Positions 27,397-40,877 of a stretch of DNA of 64,000 nucleotides are shown one piece after another. The stretch is taken from positions 5,507,001 to 5,571,000 of the forward strand of contig NZ_CP113432.1 in the NCBI RefSeq assembly GCF_026686735.1, read 5' to 3'. Source of the DNA: Pseudomonas triclosanedens (GTDB lineage Bacteria; Pseudomonadota; Gammaproteobacteria; Pseudomonadales; Pseudomonadaceae). A model generated the notes under the pieces. The model had not been told where the DNA came from, ran no database searches, and was given only the letters and a program-made list of their open reading frames with translations. How positions within the stretch are numbered: position 1 is the stretch's first letter; the number at the start of each line of letters is the position of its first letter. Both the position numbers and the translations under genes were made by a program.

Positions 27397-27921
27397 TCAC
27401 GGTGAAGAATTCTGGCGCAGCACCAGGGTGCCGCCCTGCTGGGTGAAATCGAGTTGTTTGAGGGCGCTCATGCCGAGCAACACCTCGTCGCCCTCCATGC
27501 CCGGCGCGACCAGCGCGGACACATCGTTCAGGCGGATGTCGCCAAGGTCCAGCTGCGACAGGCGCGTACGCCAGCCCTCGCTGCGACCGTTGGCCGTATT
27601 CAGGGTGACCGGCGCGCCACGGGCCAAGCCCAGGTTCCGGGCCAGCTCCTGCGGGATAGCCACCTGGGTGGCACCGGTGTCGAGCATGAAGGTCACCGGC
27701 TGGCCGTTGATACGGCCGTCGACCACATAGTGGCCGGCACGGTTGCCGAGCAGCCGCACCTCGACATAACCGGCGCCGTGGACGGACTCCGGCTGCTGAT
27801 TGGGATTGTTCTGCCGCTTCTCCCAGGCACCGAAGTAGTGGGTCGCCAGCAGGATGCCCGCGCCCCAGGCGAGAAACATCATGACCTTGCCCAACCGCCG
27901 CCCCGGAGTCGCGTCGCTCAT
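27397..27921 (-). CDS. Retropepsin-like aspartic protease, membrane anchored
   Basis: A 174-residue protein with one N-terminal membrane helix (about 14-30) and a periplasmic retropepsin-like domain. The signature [13 protein letters not shown] holds the catalytic Asp, and [16 protein letters not shown] is the matching C-terminal motif. It belongs to the clan AA group found next to parC/parE in pseudomonads. I chose the ATG at 27921, which overlaps the stop of the phytase-like gene (ATGA); another ATG lies 15 bases upstream. Such proteins probably act as dimers. Substrate unknown. Confidence 0.85.
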   Translation of the reverse strand: MSDATPGRRLGKVMMFLAWGAGILLATHYFGAWEKRQNNPNQQPESVHGAGYVEVRLLGNRAGHYVVDGRINGQPVTFMLDTGATQVAIPQELARNLGLARGAPVTLNTANGRSEGWRTRLSQLDLGDIRLNDVSALVAPGMEGDEVLLGMSALKQLDFTQQGGTLVLRQNSSP

Positions 27922-28921
27922 TTGCCACCAAGCCAACCGCCGACCGGTGCGGCGAAGCGCAACACGAAGGGACGCGCATCACCATCGGCGCGCGCCCGCT
28001 CACCGTTGTCCAGGCCGATCCAGGCGCCCTTGTCGTCGACGATCAGAGCCTCGGCGACGCCATACGGCAGGTCGTAGCGACGCTCCGGCGCCAGCGCTCC
28101 GGCGGCGAACGACCAGCATTGTTCCTGCGCGCCCGTGCCGGCATCGCGCCGGCATATCTGGTGCGCCAGGCGCTCCAGGGTGAACAGCTTACCCTTGTAC
28201 AGAGCCAGGTCGGAAAAATCGATCGGCAGTGCGCGCTCGCTCCCCAGCTCCGGCGGCGGCATCGCCACGCCACCCTCGCTGAGCAGCACGCAGTTGCCGT
28301 CGCACTTCCAGGTGCCATTTTCGTTGCGCACACGGAGCAGTCCCCGGCGCTGGCGTTCGGCCGCCAGCCACAGGGTCTTGCCGTCTGGATCGATGGTCAG
28401 CCCTTCATACAACGCGTTGAAGCTCATCAGCAGGCCACTGGCGCGAGCCTGGCGCAGCAGGCTTTGCGGCAACGGCAACCAGGCCGGATCGCCCGTCACC
28501 GGCACCAGCAGCACGCCAGCATAGGCCTCGCTCACCACATAGCGATTGCCAGCCTTGTCGCAACTGATGCCTTCGAAGTCCAGCGCTCCACCGCGTACCA
28601 GGCCGCTTGCCAGCACCCGCGTGCGCATGCCCCAGGACAGCCCGCTGTCAGGCGCGCCGGAGACCACAAAGGCTTCCGGCGTTGCCTGCCAGACACTGCC
28701 CGGCGATTCGTCGGCGAGCATACGGTAGATGCGGTCGTCGTCGCGGTCGGAAACGGCCCATAGCTCATCGCCACATTGCGCCAGCCCGGAAAGGTTGCCA
28801 CGGGGCATGCCTTCCACCGGGTGCTCGGAGATGAACTGCAGGGTGTTCGGTACCGCCGTGGGCGCCGGGTCGGCCAGAGCGAGGCCGGCAAACAGGCCCA
28901 AAGCGGCCGGCAGCCAGCGCA

Positions 28922-28922
<1 letters not shown>
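27918..28922 (-). CDS. Exported esterase-like/phytase-like beta-propeller protein
   Basis: A 334-residue protein with a clean signal peptide (about 1-17, cut after LALA). It reads as the 'esterase-like activity of phytase' family: NLSGLAQCGDELWAVSDRDD, DFEGISCDKAGNRYVVSE, LTIDPDGKTLWLAAE and LIVDDKGAWIGLDNGE are repeated propeller-blade patterns. Both ends overlap neighbours by ATGA, with parE upstream and the retropepsin-like gene downstream. Enzymatic activity is unproven for most members. Confidence 0.83.
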
Positions 28923-31455
<2,533 letters not shown>

Positions 31456-31548
31456 GGGCCGGGAGGCTACAAGCTGCAAGCGGCATGCCGCAAGTGGATA
31501 GCGCCGCAGACGGCGACTGGCGCGCGGCCCGACACGGCAGGCCCGGCC

Positions 31549-32367
31549 TCAGTAACCCTTGACGCTGTAGTCGACTTCGAAGTCGATGCCGGTCACACGC
31601 GACACACCCGTCTCCAGCAAACCGTCGGGATACAGGCGCAACCAGCGGTAGCCAGGCGCGGGGCTGTCGACGCAGAAGTCCTCGCTGCCCGGCGTGAACT
31701 GCACGCAGGTGGAAGGCGAGGCGAGCAGGCGGACATCGCCGCGCATCCGGTCGATTTCCTGATGCACATGCCCCCAAAGCAGGCAGCGCACGTTCGGATA
31801 ACGATCCAGCACGGCGAAGAGTTTTTCAGGGTTGTAGATGCCGATGCGGTCCATCCACAGGCTGCCGATGGGTACCGGATGGTGATGGAAGCTGATCAGC
31901 AGATGCTTGCTGGGGGCGTCCTCGATGGCGCGTTCGAGCAGCGCGACCTGATCGTCGGTCACCTGCCCCGGCACAGCGCCTGAGATGGTGGAGTCCAGCA
32001 GGATCACCCGCCAGGCACCCAGGTCGATCACCGGGTCCAGCAGGTCCGTGCCGGCTGCCGCAGCACGCATCGAGTCCAGTTCATCATGATTGCCGGGAAA
32101 CCAGCGGATTGGCGCCGCTATTGGCGCGGTAATGTCGCGAAAACGCTGGTAGGACTCCAGGGAGCCATCCTGCGAGAGATCGCCGGTGGCCAGCACCAGG
32201 CCGATGTCCGTCTGCTCGTCGCGCACGAGGCGGACCACCTGACTCAGACTGTCGGCAGTATCCATGCCCAGCAGGCGACCGTCGGGCTCAGCGAACAGAT
32301 GGCTGTCTGAAAGCTGGACCAGCAGGACCGGCGCGGCGTCGGAAGGATTTGCAGGCACTGGAGGCAA
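31549..32367 (-). CDS. cpdA: 3',5'-cyclic-AMP phosphodiesterase CpdA
   Basis: Class III cAMP phosphodiesterase that lowers cAMP and so restrains Vfr/CRP-controlled genes. Metallophosphoesterase motifs are complete: QLSDSHLF, ATGDLSQDGS, FPGNHDE, FHHHPVP and GHVHQE. I start it at the TTG at 32367 (then PPVPANPSD), giving 272 residues, because AGGAGAAGG lies 8 bases before it. The ATG at 32436 has no Shine-Dalgarno and would add 23 residues lying over the likely promoter. A Vfr-like site is upstream. In P. aeruginosa cpdA is itself under Vfr control, a feedback loop. Confidence 0.92.
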   Translation of the reverse strand: MPPVPANPSDAAPVLLVQLSDSHLFAEPDGRLLGMDTADSLSQVVRLVRDEQTDIGLVLATGDLSQDGSLESYQRFRDITAPIAAPIRWFPGNHDELDSMRAAAAGTDLLDPVIDLGAWRVILLDSTISGAVPGQVTDDQVALLERAIEDAPSKHLLISFHHHPVPIGSLWMDRIGIYNPEKLFAVLDRYPNVRCLLWGHVHQEIDRMRGDVRLLASPSTCVQFTPGSEDFCVDSPAPGYRWLRLYPDGLLETGVSRVTGIDFEVDYSVKGY

Positions 32368-32440
32368 TGCGCCTTCTCCTGTGAGGCGAGTCCACGGCAA
32401 TGTGACGAGTATGGTGACAGGCACGCCCCTGATCAAACCG

Positions 32441-32460
32441 GGAAAGCGTCACAGATCACA
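32441..32460 (-). promoter_or_regulatory. Candidate Vfr (CRP) binding site upstream of cpdA
   Basis: AGCGTCAC (32445-32452) followed by AGATCACA (32453-32460) matches the second half of the Vfr consensus TGNGAWNY-AGWTCACA perfectly and the first half at 5 of 8. Its centre is about 85 bases before the TTG start. The minus-strand CATACT (32413-32408) is a possible -10, which would put the site near -50. Confidence 0.5.
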
Positions 32461-32524
32461 GTTAGGGACACACGGCGTACGATGAGCGGGCAGCATATCA
32501 TGGCACGAAGCCATTACCGCAGAT

Positions 32525-32983
32525 TCAGCGCTGCAGCACCGTCTCCAGTTCATGTCCGCAGGACAGGCAATGGCTCAGCCACTCGCCGAGGAAGAGGTTG
32601 AGCTGGCTCTTCTCGTCCGGCTGGTGCATCGCCTGGTTCGGATAGGGGTAGATCGCCAGCAGGCGGCGTGCCTGCTCCGCGCCGACCACCTCGGCCATGC
32701 GCGCATCGTGGTACACCCGTACTTCGAGCTTCGGCGCCGGCAGCCAGGGCAATCCCAGTTCCTGGCGAACCTGCAGCACGGTGGTATAGGGACACGCATC
32801 CAGCACATCCAGCACGAGCACACCGAGCAGGCGCTCGCCCTCGCTCAAGGCGACCCGGCGGGATATCCGCGCCTCGCGCATTTCCGGCAACAGGCGCATC
32901 AGGCGCAAGTAGTTCGCCTCGCAGGTCGCCTGCAACCCCGCCAGGTCGACGCGATAGCGCTCGCGCAGCAGATTCACACCCAT
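32525..32983 (-). CDS. yqiB: DUF1249 family protein (YqiB-like)
   Basis: A 152-residue cytoplasmic protein of unknown function: CEANYLRLMRLLP near the start, then VLQVRQELGLPWLPAPKLEVRVYHDARMAEV given here in parts, and NLFLGEWLSHCL at the end. It matches E. coli YqiB, encoded between nudF and cpdA there too. I chose the ATG at 32983 (MGVNLLRERYRVDL), which lies 10 bases inside nudF; a longer frame upstream is overlap only. The gene order nudF-yqiB-cpdA-yqiA-parE is conserved across gamma-proteobacteria. Confidence 0.88.
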   Translation of the reverse strand: MGVNLLRERYRVDLAGLQATCEANYLRLMRLLPEMREARISRRVALSEGERLLGVLVLDVLDACPYTTVLQVRQELGLPWLPAPKLEVRVYHDARMAEVVGAEQARRLLAIYPYPNQAMHQPDEKSQLNLFLGEWLSHCLSCGHELETVLQR

Positions 32984-33591
32984 AACCCCCGTACCTCGGC
33001 GCGATTGAGCGCCAACCATTGCAGGGCGAGCATGCTCGCCGCGTTGTTGATGCGTCCGTCGCGCACGGCCTGCAACGCCCCCTCGAACGGCATGACGTGG
33101 ACGCGAATATCCTCGCCCTCTTCCTCCAGGCCATGAATTCCGGTGGCGGTGCTGCTGTCGCAGCGACCGACGAACAGATGCACCAGCTCGTTGCTGCCAC
33201 CCGGCGAGGGCAGGTACTGGCTGATCGGCCAGAGCGAGCCCAGCGTCAGGCCAGCCTCTTCCACCGCTTCGCGGCGAGCGACTTCCTCGGGGACTTCGTC
33301 CTTGTCGATCAGACCGGCAACCAGCTCCAGCAGCCAGGGGTTGACGCCTGCGTCCATCGCGCCAACTCGGAACTGTTCGACCAGCACCACCTCATCGCGT
33401 TGCGGGTCATACGGCAGCACGCACACCGCATCGTGGCGCACGAACAGCTCGCGGGTCAGCACCGGGCCCATGCCGCCGGCGAACTGCCGGTGGCGCAGAT
33501 GCAGCCGGTCGAGCGTATAGAAACCCTTGAAGCACTGTTCGCGCTTCTGGATTTCGACATCCTGCGGGCCTGGTTTGAACGTGTCCGACAT
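32974..33591 (-). CDS. nudF: ADP-ribose pyrophosphatase NudF
   Basis: Nudix hydrolase that splits ADP-ribose to AMP and ribose 5-phosphate. The Nudix box fits exactly: G-x5-E-x7-REAVEEAGL, with the downstream YLPSPGGSNE loop typical of ADP-ribose enzymes. The 205-residue length is standard with the ATG at 33591 (MSDTFKPG); the open frame upstream is non-coding. First gene of the leftward parE operon, divergent from the RsiV-like gene across about 206 bases. Confidence 0.95.
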   Translation of the reverse strand: MSDTFKPGPQDVEIQKREQCFKGFYTLDRLHLRHRQFAGGMGPVLTRELFVRHDAVCVLPYDPQRDEVVLVEQFRVGAMDAGVNPWLLELVAGLIDKDEVPEEVARREAVEEAGLTLGSLWPISQYLPSPGGSNELVHLFVGRCDSSTATGIHGLEEEGEDIRVHVMPFEGALQAVRDGRINNAASMLALQWLALNRAEVRGLWV

Positions 33592-33797
33592 CCCGTTCCA
33601 CTCACTGGTCGATTGAACTTCGCGCCATCCTATCGCGCCGCCAGAAGCGGCGCAGCCTGTTTCTCGGACCGCCCGACGGGCCACGCTGTGCCATGCGCCG
33701 CCCCTGCCGCCGTTGCCCGGACTGGTTCATACTGCCGCCGAACTGGCGGCCGCGATGACGGTCAAACCCGCCCATGTCCGCGACGACAAGGAATCCC

Positions 33798-34550
33798 ATG
33801 CGTCTTCTGAAACTCGCTGCTCTCGGCAGCCTCTGCCTGTTACTGGGGGCTTGCCAGAACCTGTTCAAGCCAAGCCTCGACGAACCGCTGCCCGCCCGCC
33901 ACAACGCCTTCGAACATCTCCGTGCCGGCTGCCAGGGCGAACAATGCCCACTGTTCAACCTGGACACCCTGAGCTTCGACGACGAACCGGCGCTGAACGA
34001 GGCCATCGACCGGCAGTTGCGCGAACTGGCCCGCAGCCAGGATGGCGCGATCCCCGGCAGTCTCGATATCTACGAAAAACGTTTTCTCGATAGCGCCCAG
34101 CCTGGCTGGAGCAGCTACCTGCAGGCCAAGATCCGCGAACAGCATGACGGTCTGGTGATCATCGAGCTGTCCAGCTACCGCTTCACCGGCGGCGAGTACG
34201 GAGAACCGGGCCGCGCGTTCATCAATTATGATCGACGCCTGCACAAGGTGCTCACCCTGCAGGACATTCTCCTGCCCGGCCAGGAGGAGAGCTTCTGGAA
34301 GGTGGCGCGCATGGCGCACCAGGCCTGGGTCCTGCAGAACAAACTGGACGAGCAGGACCCGAACTTCTCCCGCGACTGGCCGTTCCAGACCACGCCGCAC
34401 TTCGCCCTGACCTTCGGCTCGCTGACGCTCAAGTACGATATCGACCGTATCGCCCCGCATTCGGTCGGCCACCCGGAACTGAAGATTCCCTACCCACGCC
34501 TGAACGGCATCGTGAAGCCGTACTACTTCCCGGGACGCGGGGTGCAGTGA
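33798..34550 (+). CDS. RsiV-like (DUF3298) lipoprotein
   Basis: A 250-residue lipoprotein: signal peptide with lipobox LLGAC (Cys near 18). The DUF3298/RsiV-like domain follows: SYRFTGGEYGEPGRAFINYD, then LTLQDILLPGQE and FALTFGSLTLKYDIDRIAPHS. In Bacillus RsiV this fold senses lysozyme for an ECF sigma factor; in Pseudomonas the protein stands alone with no sigma factor beside it, so its role is unknown. Start chosen at the ATG directly before the lipoprotein signal. Confidence 0.8.
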   Translation: MRLLKLAALGSLCLLLGACQNLFKPSLDEPLPARHNAFEHLRAGCQGEQCPLFNLDTLSFDDEPALNEAIDRQLRELARSQDGAIPGSLDIYEKRFLDSAQPGWSSYLQAKIREQHDGLVIIELSSYRFTGGEYGEPGRAFINYDRRLHKVLTLQDILLPGQEESFWKVARMAHQAWVLQNKLDEQDPNFSRDWPFQTTPHFALTFGSLTLKYDIDRIAPHSVGHPELKIPYPRLNGIVKPYYFPGRGVQ

Positions 34551-34747
34551 CGCGCGCGACGCGCACGGCACACGGAGGCAACCCGCGCCTGCGAAAGCAA
34601 TGCGCCGGAATCGAAGCAAGCCGCAGGCACGCGTCGCGTGATGCTCGATGCTCGCCGCTTCGCCTCGCGCCGGCCTGCAGATAAAGTTCTCGCGCAGAAA
34701 AACGGACGTCGCGGGGGCGCGCTCCTATTGATGCAAATGCCGCGGCA

Positions 34748-36052
34748 TCACGCCGACGCTGGCGCCTTCGCGCCGATCCGTCCCAGCATCAGTTGCAACG
34801 CGCCCGCCACTACCAGCGCCGGCAGGGTCGCGCCCACGTCCGGCAGATAGCTCGCCAGCAGGCGGTAGACCACCACGCCACCGGCCCAGGCCAGCAGCGA
34901 GCCCCAGCGCAGACCGTGCGGAATCACCGCCGACGCACGGCGACGCAGGACGAAGTGATCCACCAGCACCACACCGAACAGCGGTGCGAATACCGAGCCG
35001 ATCAACAGCAGGAAGCCTTCGTACTGCTCCAGCGGCGCGAACCAGGCGATCAGCGTGCAGATCACACCGATGGCCAGTGCCAGCCACTCGACCTTCAACG
35101 GCAGCAGAATGCCGCTGGAAACCGCCGCCGAGTGAATATCGGCGAAAGCTTTCTCCGACTCGTCCAGCAGGATCAGCAGCAGCGGGATACCCATGCCCGC
35201 GCCGGCCAGCGCCAGCAGCAGCGCGTTGGCATCGCTGCCCTCGGCAAACGCCAGGGTGTAGGCCACGCCCAGGCTCATCAGCCAGAAGCAGCCGATGAAG
35301 AAGCCCAGCGCGGCGCCGCCGAAGGTATGCCCGGCGCGCTTGCCGAAGCGCGAGTAGTCGGCGATCAGGGGTAGCCACGACAACGGCATGGCAATGGCGA
35401 TGTCGAAGCCGACGGCAAAGGACAGCGAGCCATCGCCCCCCTTGGCCCAGAGCGCGGCCAGATCGGCGCGGCTGAACAGATCGGCGGTCAGCCACGCACA
35501 GGCCGCCAGCAGTAGCCAGATCCCCCAGCGCCGCAGTACCCGGCGGACGAACGCCAGCGGGCCGCTGACTGCCAGCAAGGTCGCCAGCGTACCGAACACC
35601 AGCGTCCACAGCGCCGGGCTGGTCAGGCCGCTGCCTTCGCCAAAAGCGCGGGTCGCCAGCAGGCTGGCGGCATCGCGCATGACAATGATCTCGAAGGCGC
35701 CCCAGCCCACCAGTTGCATCAGGTTGAGCAACGCTGGCAGCGCCGCGCCGTGGCTGCCCAGGCTGAGCTTGAGCGAGGCCATCGCAGAGAGCCCGGTGTC
35801 GGTGCCGATCACCCCGGCGCTGGCCAGCAGCAGCACGCCAACCAGGGTGCCCAGCAGGATCGCGCCGAGCGCGCCGGCCAGGCCCAGGCCAGGCGCCAGC
35901 AACGCGCCGGTCTGCAGCACCATCAGGCCGATGCCGAGGGAAAACCACAGGGAAAACACGTCGCGCAGGCCAAGCACGCGCTGGGCGCTGCCGACGGCGA
36001 CGGAGGGGGAATAGTTGGTTGCGGTAACGGTCACGATACGTGCGAGGCTCAA
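34748..36052 (-). CDS. cytX: Putative hydroxymethylpyrimidine transporter CytX
   Basis: A nucleobase-cation-symport family permease of about 430 residues with 12 membrane helices. GLMVLQTGALLAPGLGL opens helix 1, and SWLPLIADYSRFGKRAG and GSVFAPLFGVVLVDHFVLRR are family motifs. The CytX subgroup is found beside thiamin genes and is predicted to import the pyrimidine HMP. It lies about 100 bases after thiC in the same direction, so it shares the TPP riboswitch. The start is uncertain: a TTG at 36052 gives the longest frame and a GTG at 36034 is also possible; neither has a good Shine-Dalgarno. Confidence 0.85.
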   Translation of the reverse strand: MSLARIVTVTATNYSPSVAVGSAQRVLGLRDVFSLWFSLGIGLMVLQTGALLAPGLGLAGALGAILLGTLVGVLLLASAGVIGTDTGLSAMASLKLSLGSHGAALPALLNLMQLVGWGAFEIIVMRDAASLLATRAFGEGSGLTSPALWTLVFGTLATLLAVSGPLAFVRRVLRRWGIWLLLAACAWLTADLFSRADLAALWAKGGDGSLSFAVGFDIAIAMPLSWLPLIADYSRFGKRAGHTFGGAALGFFIGCFWLMSLGVAYTLAFAEGSDANALLLALAGAGMGIPLLLILLDESEKAFADIHSAAVSSGILLPLKVEWLALAIGVICTLIAWFAPLEQYEGFLLLIGSVFAPLFGVVLVDHFVLRRRASAVIPHGLRWGSLLAWAGGVVVYRLLASYLPDVGATLPALVVAGALQLMLGRIGAKAPASA

Positions 36053-36077
36053 GGTTATTGTTATGGAGAAACGCGCA

Positions 36078-36135
36078 ATGGGCAGGGGCTGGCGAATCCG
36101 CCCAATGCTCGGCGGCTTTCGCAGTCCCTGCCCAT
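36078..36135 (-). other. Inverted repeat between thiC and cytX
   Basis: ATGGGCAGGG (36078-36087) and CCCTGCCCAT (36126-36135) are perfect 10-base arms around a 38-base loop. It fills the thiC-cytX gap and could be a processing or attenuation stem that lowers cytX relative to thiC. No T run follows. Confidence 0.4.
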
Positions 36136-36153
36136 CCTATGGGTAGACGGGCA

Positions 36154-38252
<2,099 letters not shown>

Positions 38253-38445
38253 AACGTCCGCAGTCTAATCAACACGCCCCGCCCAGGCCAATACCGCCGA
38301 GCCGAAAGTTTTGCGTGCGGCTCCCACCGGGTTCGACGCGGCCATCTACACTGCACATCCTGAAAGCCCACATTGCGGTGCCTTGACCGCCATGTGCGGC
38401 ACCCGTAGCCTTGCCCAACCTCGCATCACTTTCTAGGACGAACGA

Positions 38446-39894
38446 ATGCTGCGCAGACTCTCCCTGGCTGTCGCCGTGGCCGCTACTACAGGCTTTGCCT
38501 GGGCTGCCCAGCCCACCCCGGCGGCATCCCCGCTGCCGACCAAGACGGACCTGATCAGCGTCTACAAGGATGCCGTTGATAACAACGCCGACCTTGCCGC
38601 CGCGCAAGCCGACTATCTGGCCCGCAAGGAGGCCGTGCCGCAAGCGCGCTCCGGCCTGCTGCCGCAGATCAACGCCGGGGCCAGCACGGGTTCCACCCGT
38701 ACTTCGCTGGACGAGCCGAACGTCACCCTGAACCGCAACAGCCAGGTGATCCAGGCGACCCTGAGCCAGCCGCTGTTCCGCGCTGACCGATGGTTCCAGC
38801 TCAAGGCCGCCGAAAACGTCAGCGAACAGGCCCAGCTCGAATTCTCCGCGACCCAGCAGGCGCTCATCCTGCAGACCGCCGAGACCTACTTCGGCGTGCT
38901 CCGTGCCCAGGACAACCTGGCCGCCAGCAAGGCCGAGGAAGCGGCGTTCAAGCGCCAGCTCGACCAGTCCAACGAGCGCTTCGACGTAGGCCTGTCGGAC
39001 AAGACCGACGTGCTCGAGTCCCAGGCCAGCTACGACACCTCGCGCGCCAACCGCATGGTTGCCGAGCAGCAGGTGGATGACGCATTCCAGGCCCTGGTCA
39101 CCCTGACCAACCGCGAGTACAGCTCCCTCGAAGGCATCCTGCACTCGATGCCGGTGGTCGCGCCGATGCCCAACGACGCGAAAGCCTGGGTAGACACCTC
39201 GGTCCAGCAGAACCTCAACCTGCAGGCCAGCAACTACGCGGTCGACGCCGCCGAAGAGACCCTGCGCCAGCGCAAGGCCGGCCACCTGCCTACCGTCGAT
39301 GCCGTGGCCCAGTACCAGAAGGGCGACAACGACGCCCTGGGCTTCGCCAACGACGGCGCCCCGCCGCACTACGGCAAATGGGTCGACCAGAGCAGCATCG
39401 GCCTGCAGTTGAACGTACCGATCTACAGCGGCGGCCTGACCAGTTCCCAGGTCCGCGAGGCTTACCAGCGCCTGAGCCAGAGCGAGCAACTGCGCGAGAG
39501 CCAGCGCCGCCAGGTGGTGCAGGACGCCCGCAACCAGCACCGCGCGGTGAATACCGACGTGGAGCAGGTCAAGGCGCGTCGCCAGGCGATCATCTCCAAC
39601 CAGAGCTCGCTGGAAGCCACCGAGATCGGCTACCAGGTAGGCACCCGCAACATCGTCGACGTACTCGACGCACAGCGTTCGCTGTACAGCGCCGTGCGCG
39701 ACTACAACAACACCCGCTACGACTACATCCTCGACAACCTGCGCCTGAAGCAGACCGCCGGCACCCTCGCGCCCAGCGACCTGCAGGCCCTGAGCGCGTA
39801 CCTGAAGCCGGACTACAACCCGGACAAGGACTTCCTCCCACCGGACCTGGCCAAGGCTGCCGAGGCCCAGTTGAAGTCCAACACCAAGTACTGA
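38446..39894 (+). CDS. opmH: TolC-family outer-membrane channel (OpmH type)
   Basis: A 482-residue outer-membrane factor with a signal peptide (about 1-22, cut after FAWA). The two TolC repeats are present: ARSGLLPQINAGASTGSTR, TYFGVLRAQDNLAA and FDVGLSDKTDVLES in the first, and LNVPIYSGGLTSSQVREA and YQVGTRNIVDVLDAQRSLY in the second. In P. aeruginosa the gene at this place, after thiC, is opmH, the closest TolC relative, serving type I secretion and efflux. A strong terminator follows. No inner-membrane partner is adjacent. Confidence 0.9.
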   Translation: MLRRLSLAVAVAATTGFAWAAQPTPAASPLPTKTDLISVYKDAVDNNADLAAAQADYLARKEAVPQARSGLLPQINAGASTGSTRTSLDEPNVTLNRNSQVIQATLSQPLFRADRWFQLKAAENVSEQAQLEFSATQQALILQTAETYFGVLRAQDNLAASKAEEAAFKRQLDQSNERFDVGLSDKTDVLESQASYDTSRANRMVAEQQVDDAFQALVTLTNREYSSLEGILHSMPVVAPMPNDAKAWVDTSVQQNLNLQASNYAVDAAEETLRQRKAGHLPTVDAVAQYQKGDNDALGFANDGAPPHYGKWVDQSSIGLQLNVPIYSGGLTSSQVREAYQRLSQSEQLRESQRRQVVQDARNQHRAVNTDVEQVKARRQAIISNQSSLEATEIGYQVGTRNIVDVLDAQRSLYSAVRDYNNTRYDYILDNLRLKQTAGTLAPSDLQALSAYLKPDYNPDKDFLPPDLAKAAEAQLKSNTKY

Positions 39895-39906
39895 TCGCGC
39901 ACCACG

Positions 39907-39933
39907 AAAAAGCCCCGCATCGCGGGGCTTTTT
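39907..39933 (+). terminator. Intrinsic terminator after opmH
   Basis: AAAAAGCCCCGC, short loop AT, then GCGGGGCTTTTT. A strong GC stem flanked by A and T runs, 12 bases after the opmH stop. It may also act on leftward transcripts from the aldolase gene. Confidence 0.93.
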
Positions 39934-40029
39934 CTTTGCTGCCGTCATGCCGCCAAGCAACAGCCGGGGCAGCCGCTGCCACAAGAGACGCGGCAGGCTC
40001 GCAGTCGCAGAACTGGCCCGCCCCGTCGG

Positions 40030-40824
40030 TCAGTCCCGATACCCCGGCGCCACCCGCTCCAGCAGGCGCAGCAACGCGGCCCAGGCCAGGTCGTAGCCAT
40101 CCGGATCGCTCAGCTCGCCCTCGGCCAGCGGCCGCTGCGGCGCGTTGAACTGTCGCTCGGTATGCAGGCATACCTCGTCCGGCGGAATAACCAGCTCACC
40201 GCCGGCCTGAGCCGCCAGTTGTATATCGCAGGCCTTTTCCAGGTAGTACATGCGCAGGAACGCCTGCTTCACGCTATCGCCCACGGTCAGCAAGCCGTGA
40301 TTGCGCAGCACCAGGCCAAGGTGGTCCCCCAGGTCACGCACCAGGCGCTCCTGCTCGTCCATCGACAGCGCAATGCCCTCGTAATCGTGGTAGCCAAGGC
40401 GCCCATAGAATTCCATCGACATCTGGTTCAGCGGCAACAGCCCGCAAGCCTGCGCAGCAACCGCGCAGCCGGCGCGGGTGTGGGTATGCAACACACACTG
40501 CGCATCCTCGCGGGCACCGTGAATCGCGCTATGGATGACAAAGCCCGCCGGATTGACCAGGTGCGGCGTAGGCTCCACCGCGTGGCCGGACAGATCGATC
40601 TTCACCAGGCTGGATGCGGTGATCTCCTCGAACATCAGGCCATAGGGGTTGATCAGGAAATGATGCTCGGGGCCGGGAATGCGCACCGAGATATGAGTGA
40701 AGATCAGATCGCTCATGCGGAAGTACGCGATCAGCCGATAGCAGGCTGCCAGCTCCTCGCGCAGCCTCCACTCCTCGGGCGGGCAGGTGGCGCGGCTCGG
40801 TGCCTGCGCCTGCAGCGACGTCAT
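40030..40824 (-). CDS. Class II aldolase/adducin family protein
   Basis: A 264-residue protein of the zinc-dependent class II aldolase/adducin fold: LIFTHISVRIPGPEHHFLIN, VIHSAIHGAREDAQCVLHTH with the first zinc His pair (HTHTRAG), and GLVLRNHGLLTVGDS with the third His. Family members include fuculose-phosphate aldolase and decarboxylases of sugar or hydroxy acids; the exact substrate cannot be read. Start ATG at 40824 has AGGAGGAG close by; an upstream ATG at 40881 is in the neighbour's stop. Follows the binding-protein gene by 53 bases in the same direction. Confidence 0.85.
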   Translation of the reverse strand: MTSLQAQAPSRATCPPEEWRLREELAACYRLIAYFRMSDLIFTHISVRIPGPEHHFLINPYGLMFEEITASSLVKIDLSGHAVEPTPHLVNPAGFVIHSAIHGAREDAQCVLHTHTRAGCAVAAQACGLLPLNQMSMEFYGRLGYHDYEGIALSMDEQERLVRDLGDHLGLVLRNHGLLTVGDSVKQAFLRMYYLEKACDIQLAAQAGGELVIPPDEVCLHTERQFNAPQRPLAEGELSDPDGYDLAWAALLRLLERVAPGYRD

Positions 40825-40877
40825 GGTTTCTCCTCCTGCGCGAAAGATGCCGGGGCACCTGGGCCCCGGCAACGCGA

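Noticed and set aside
32496..32514. TGGCACGAAGCC as a possible sigma-54 promoter
   Set aside because: No GC at the required -12 spacing.
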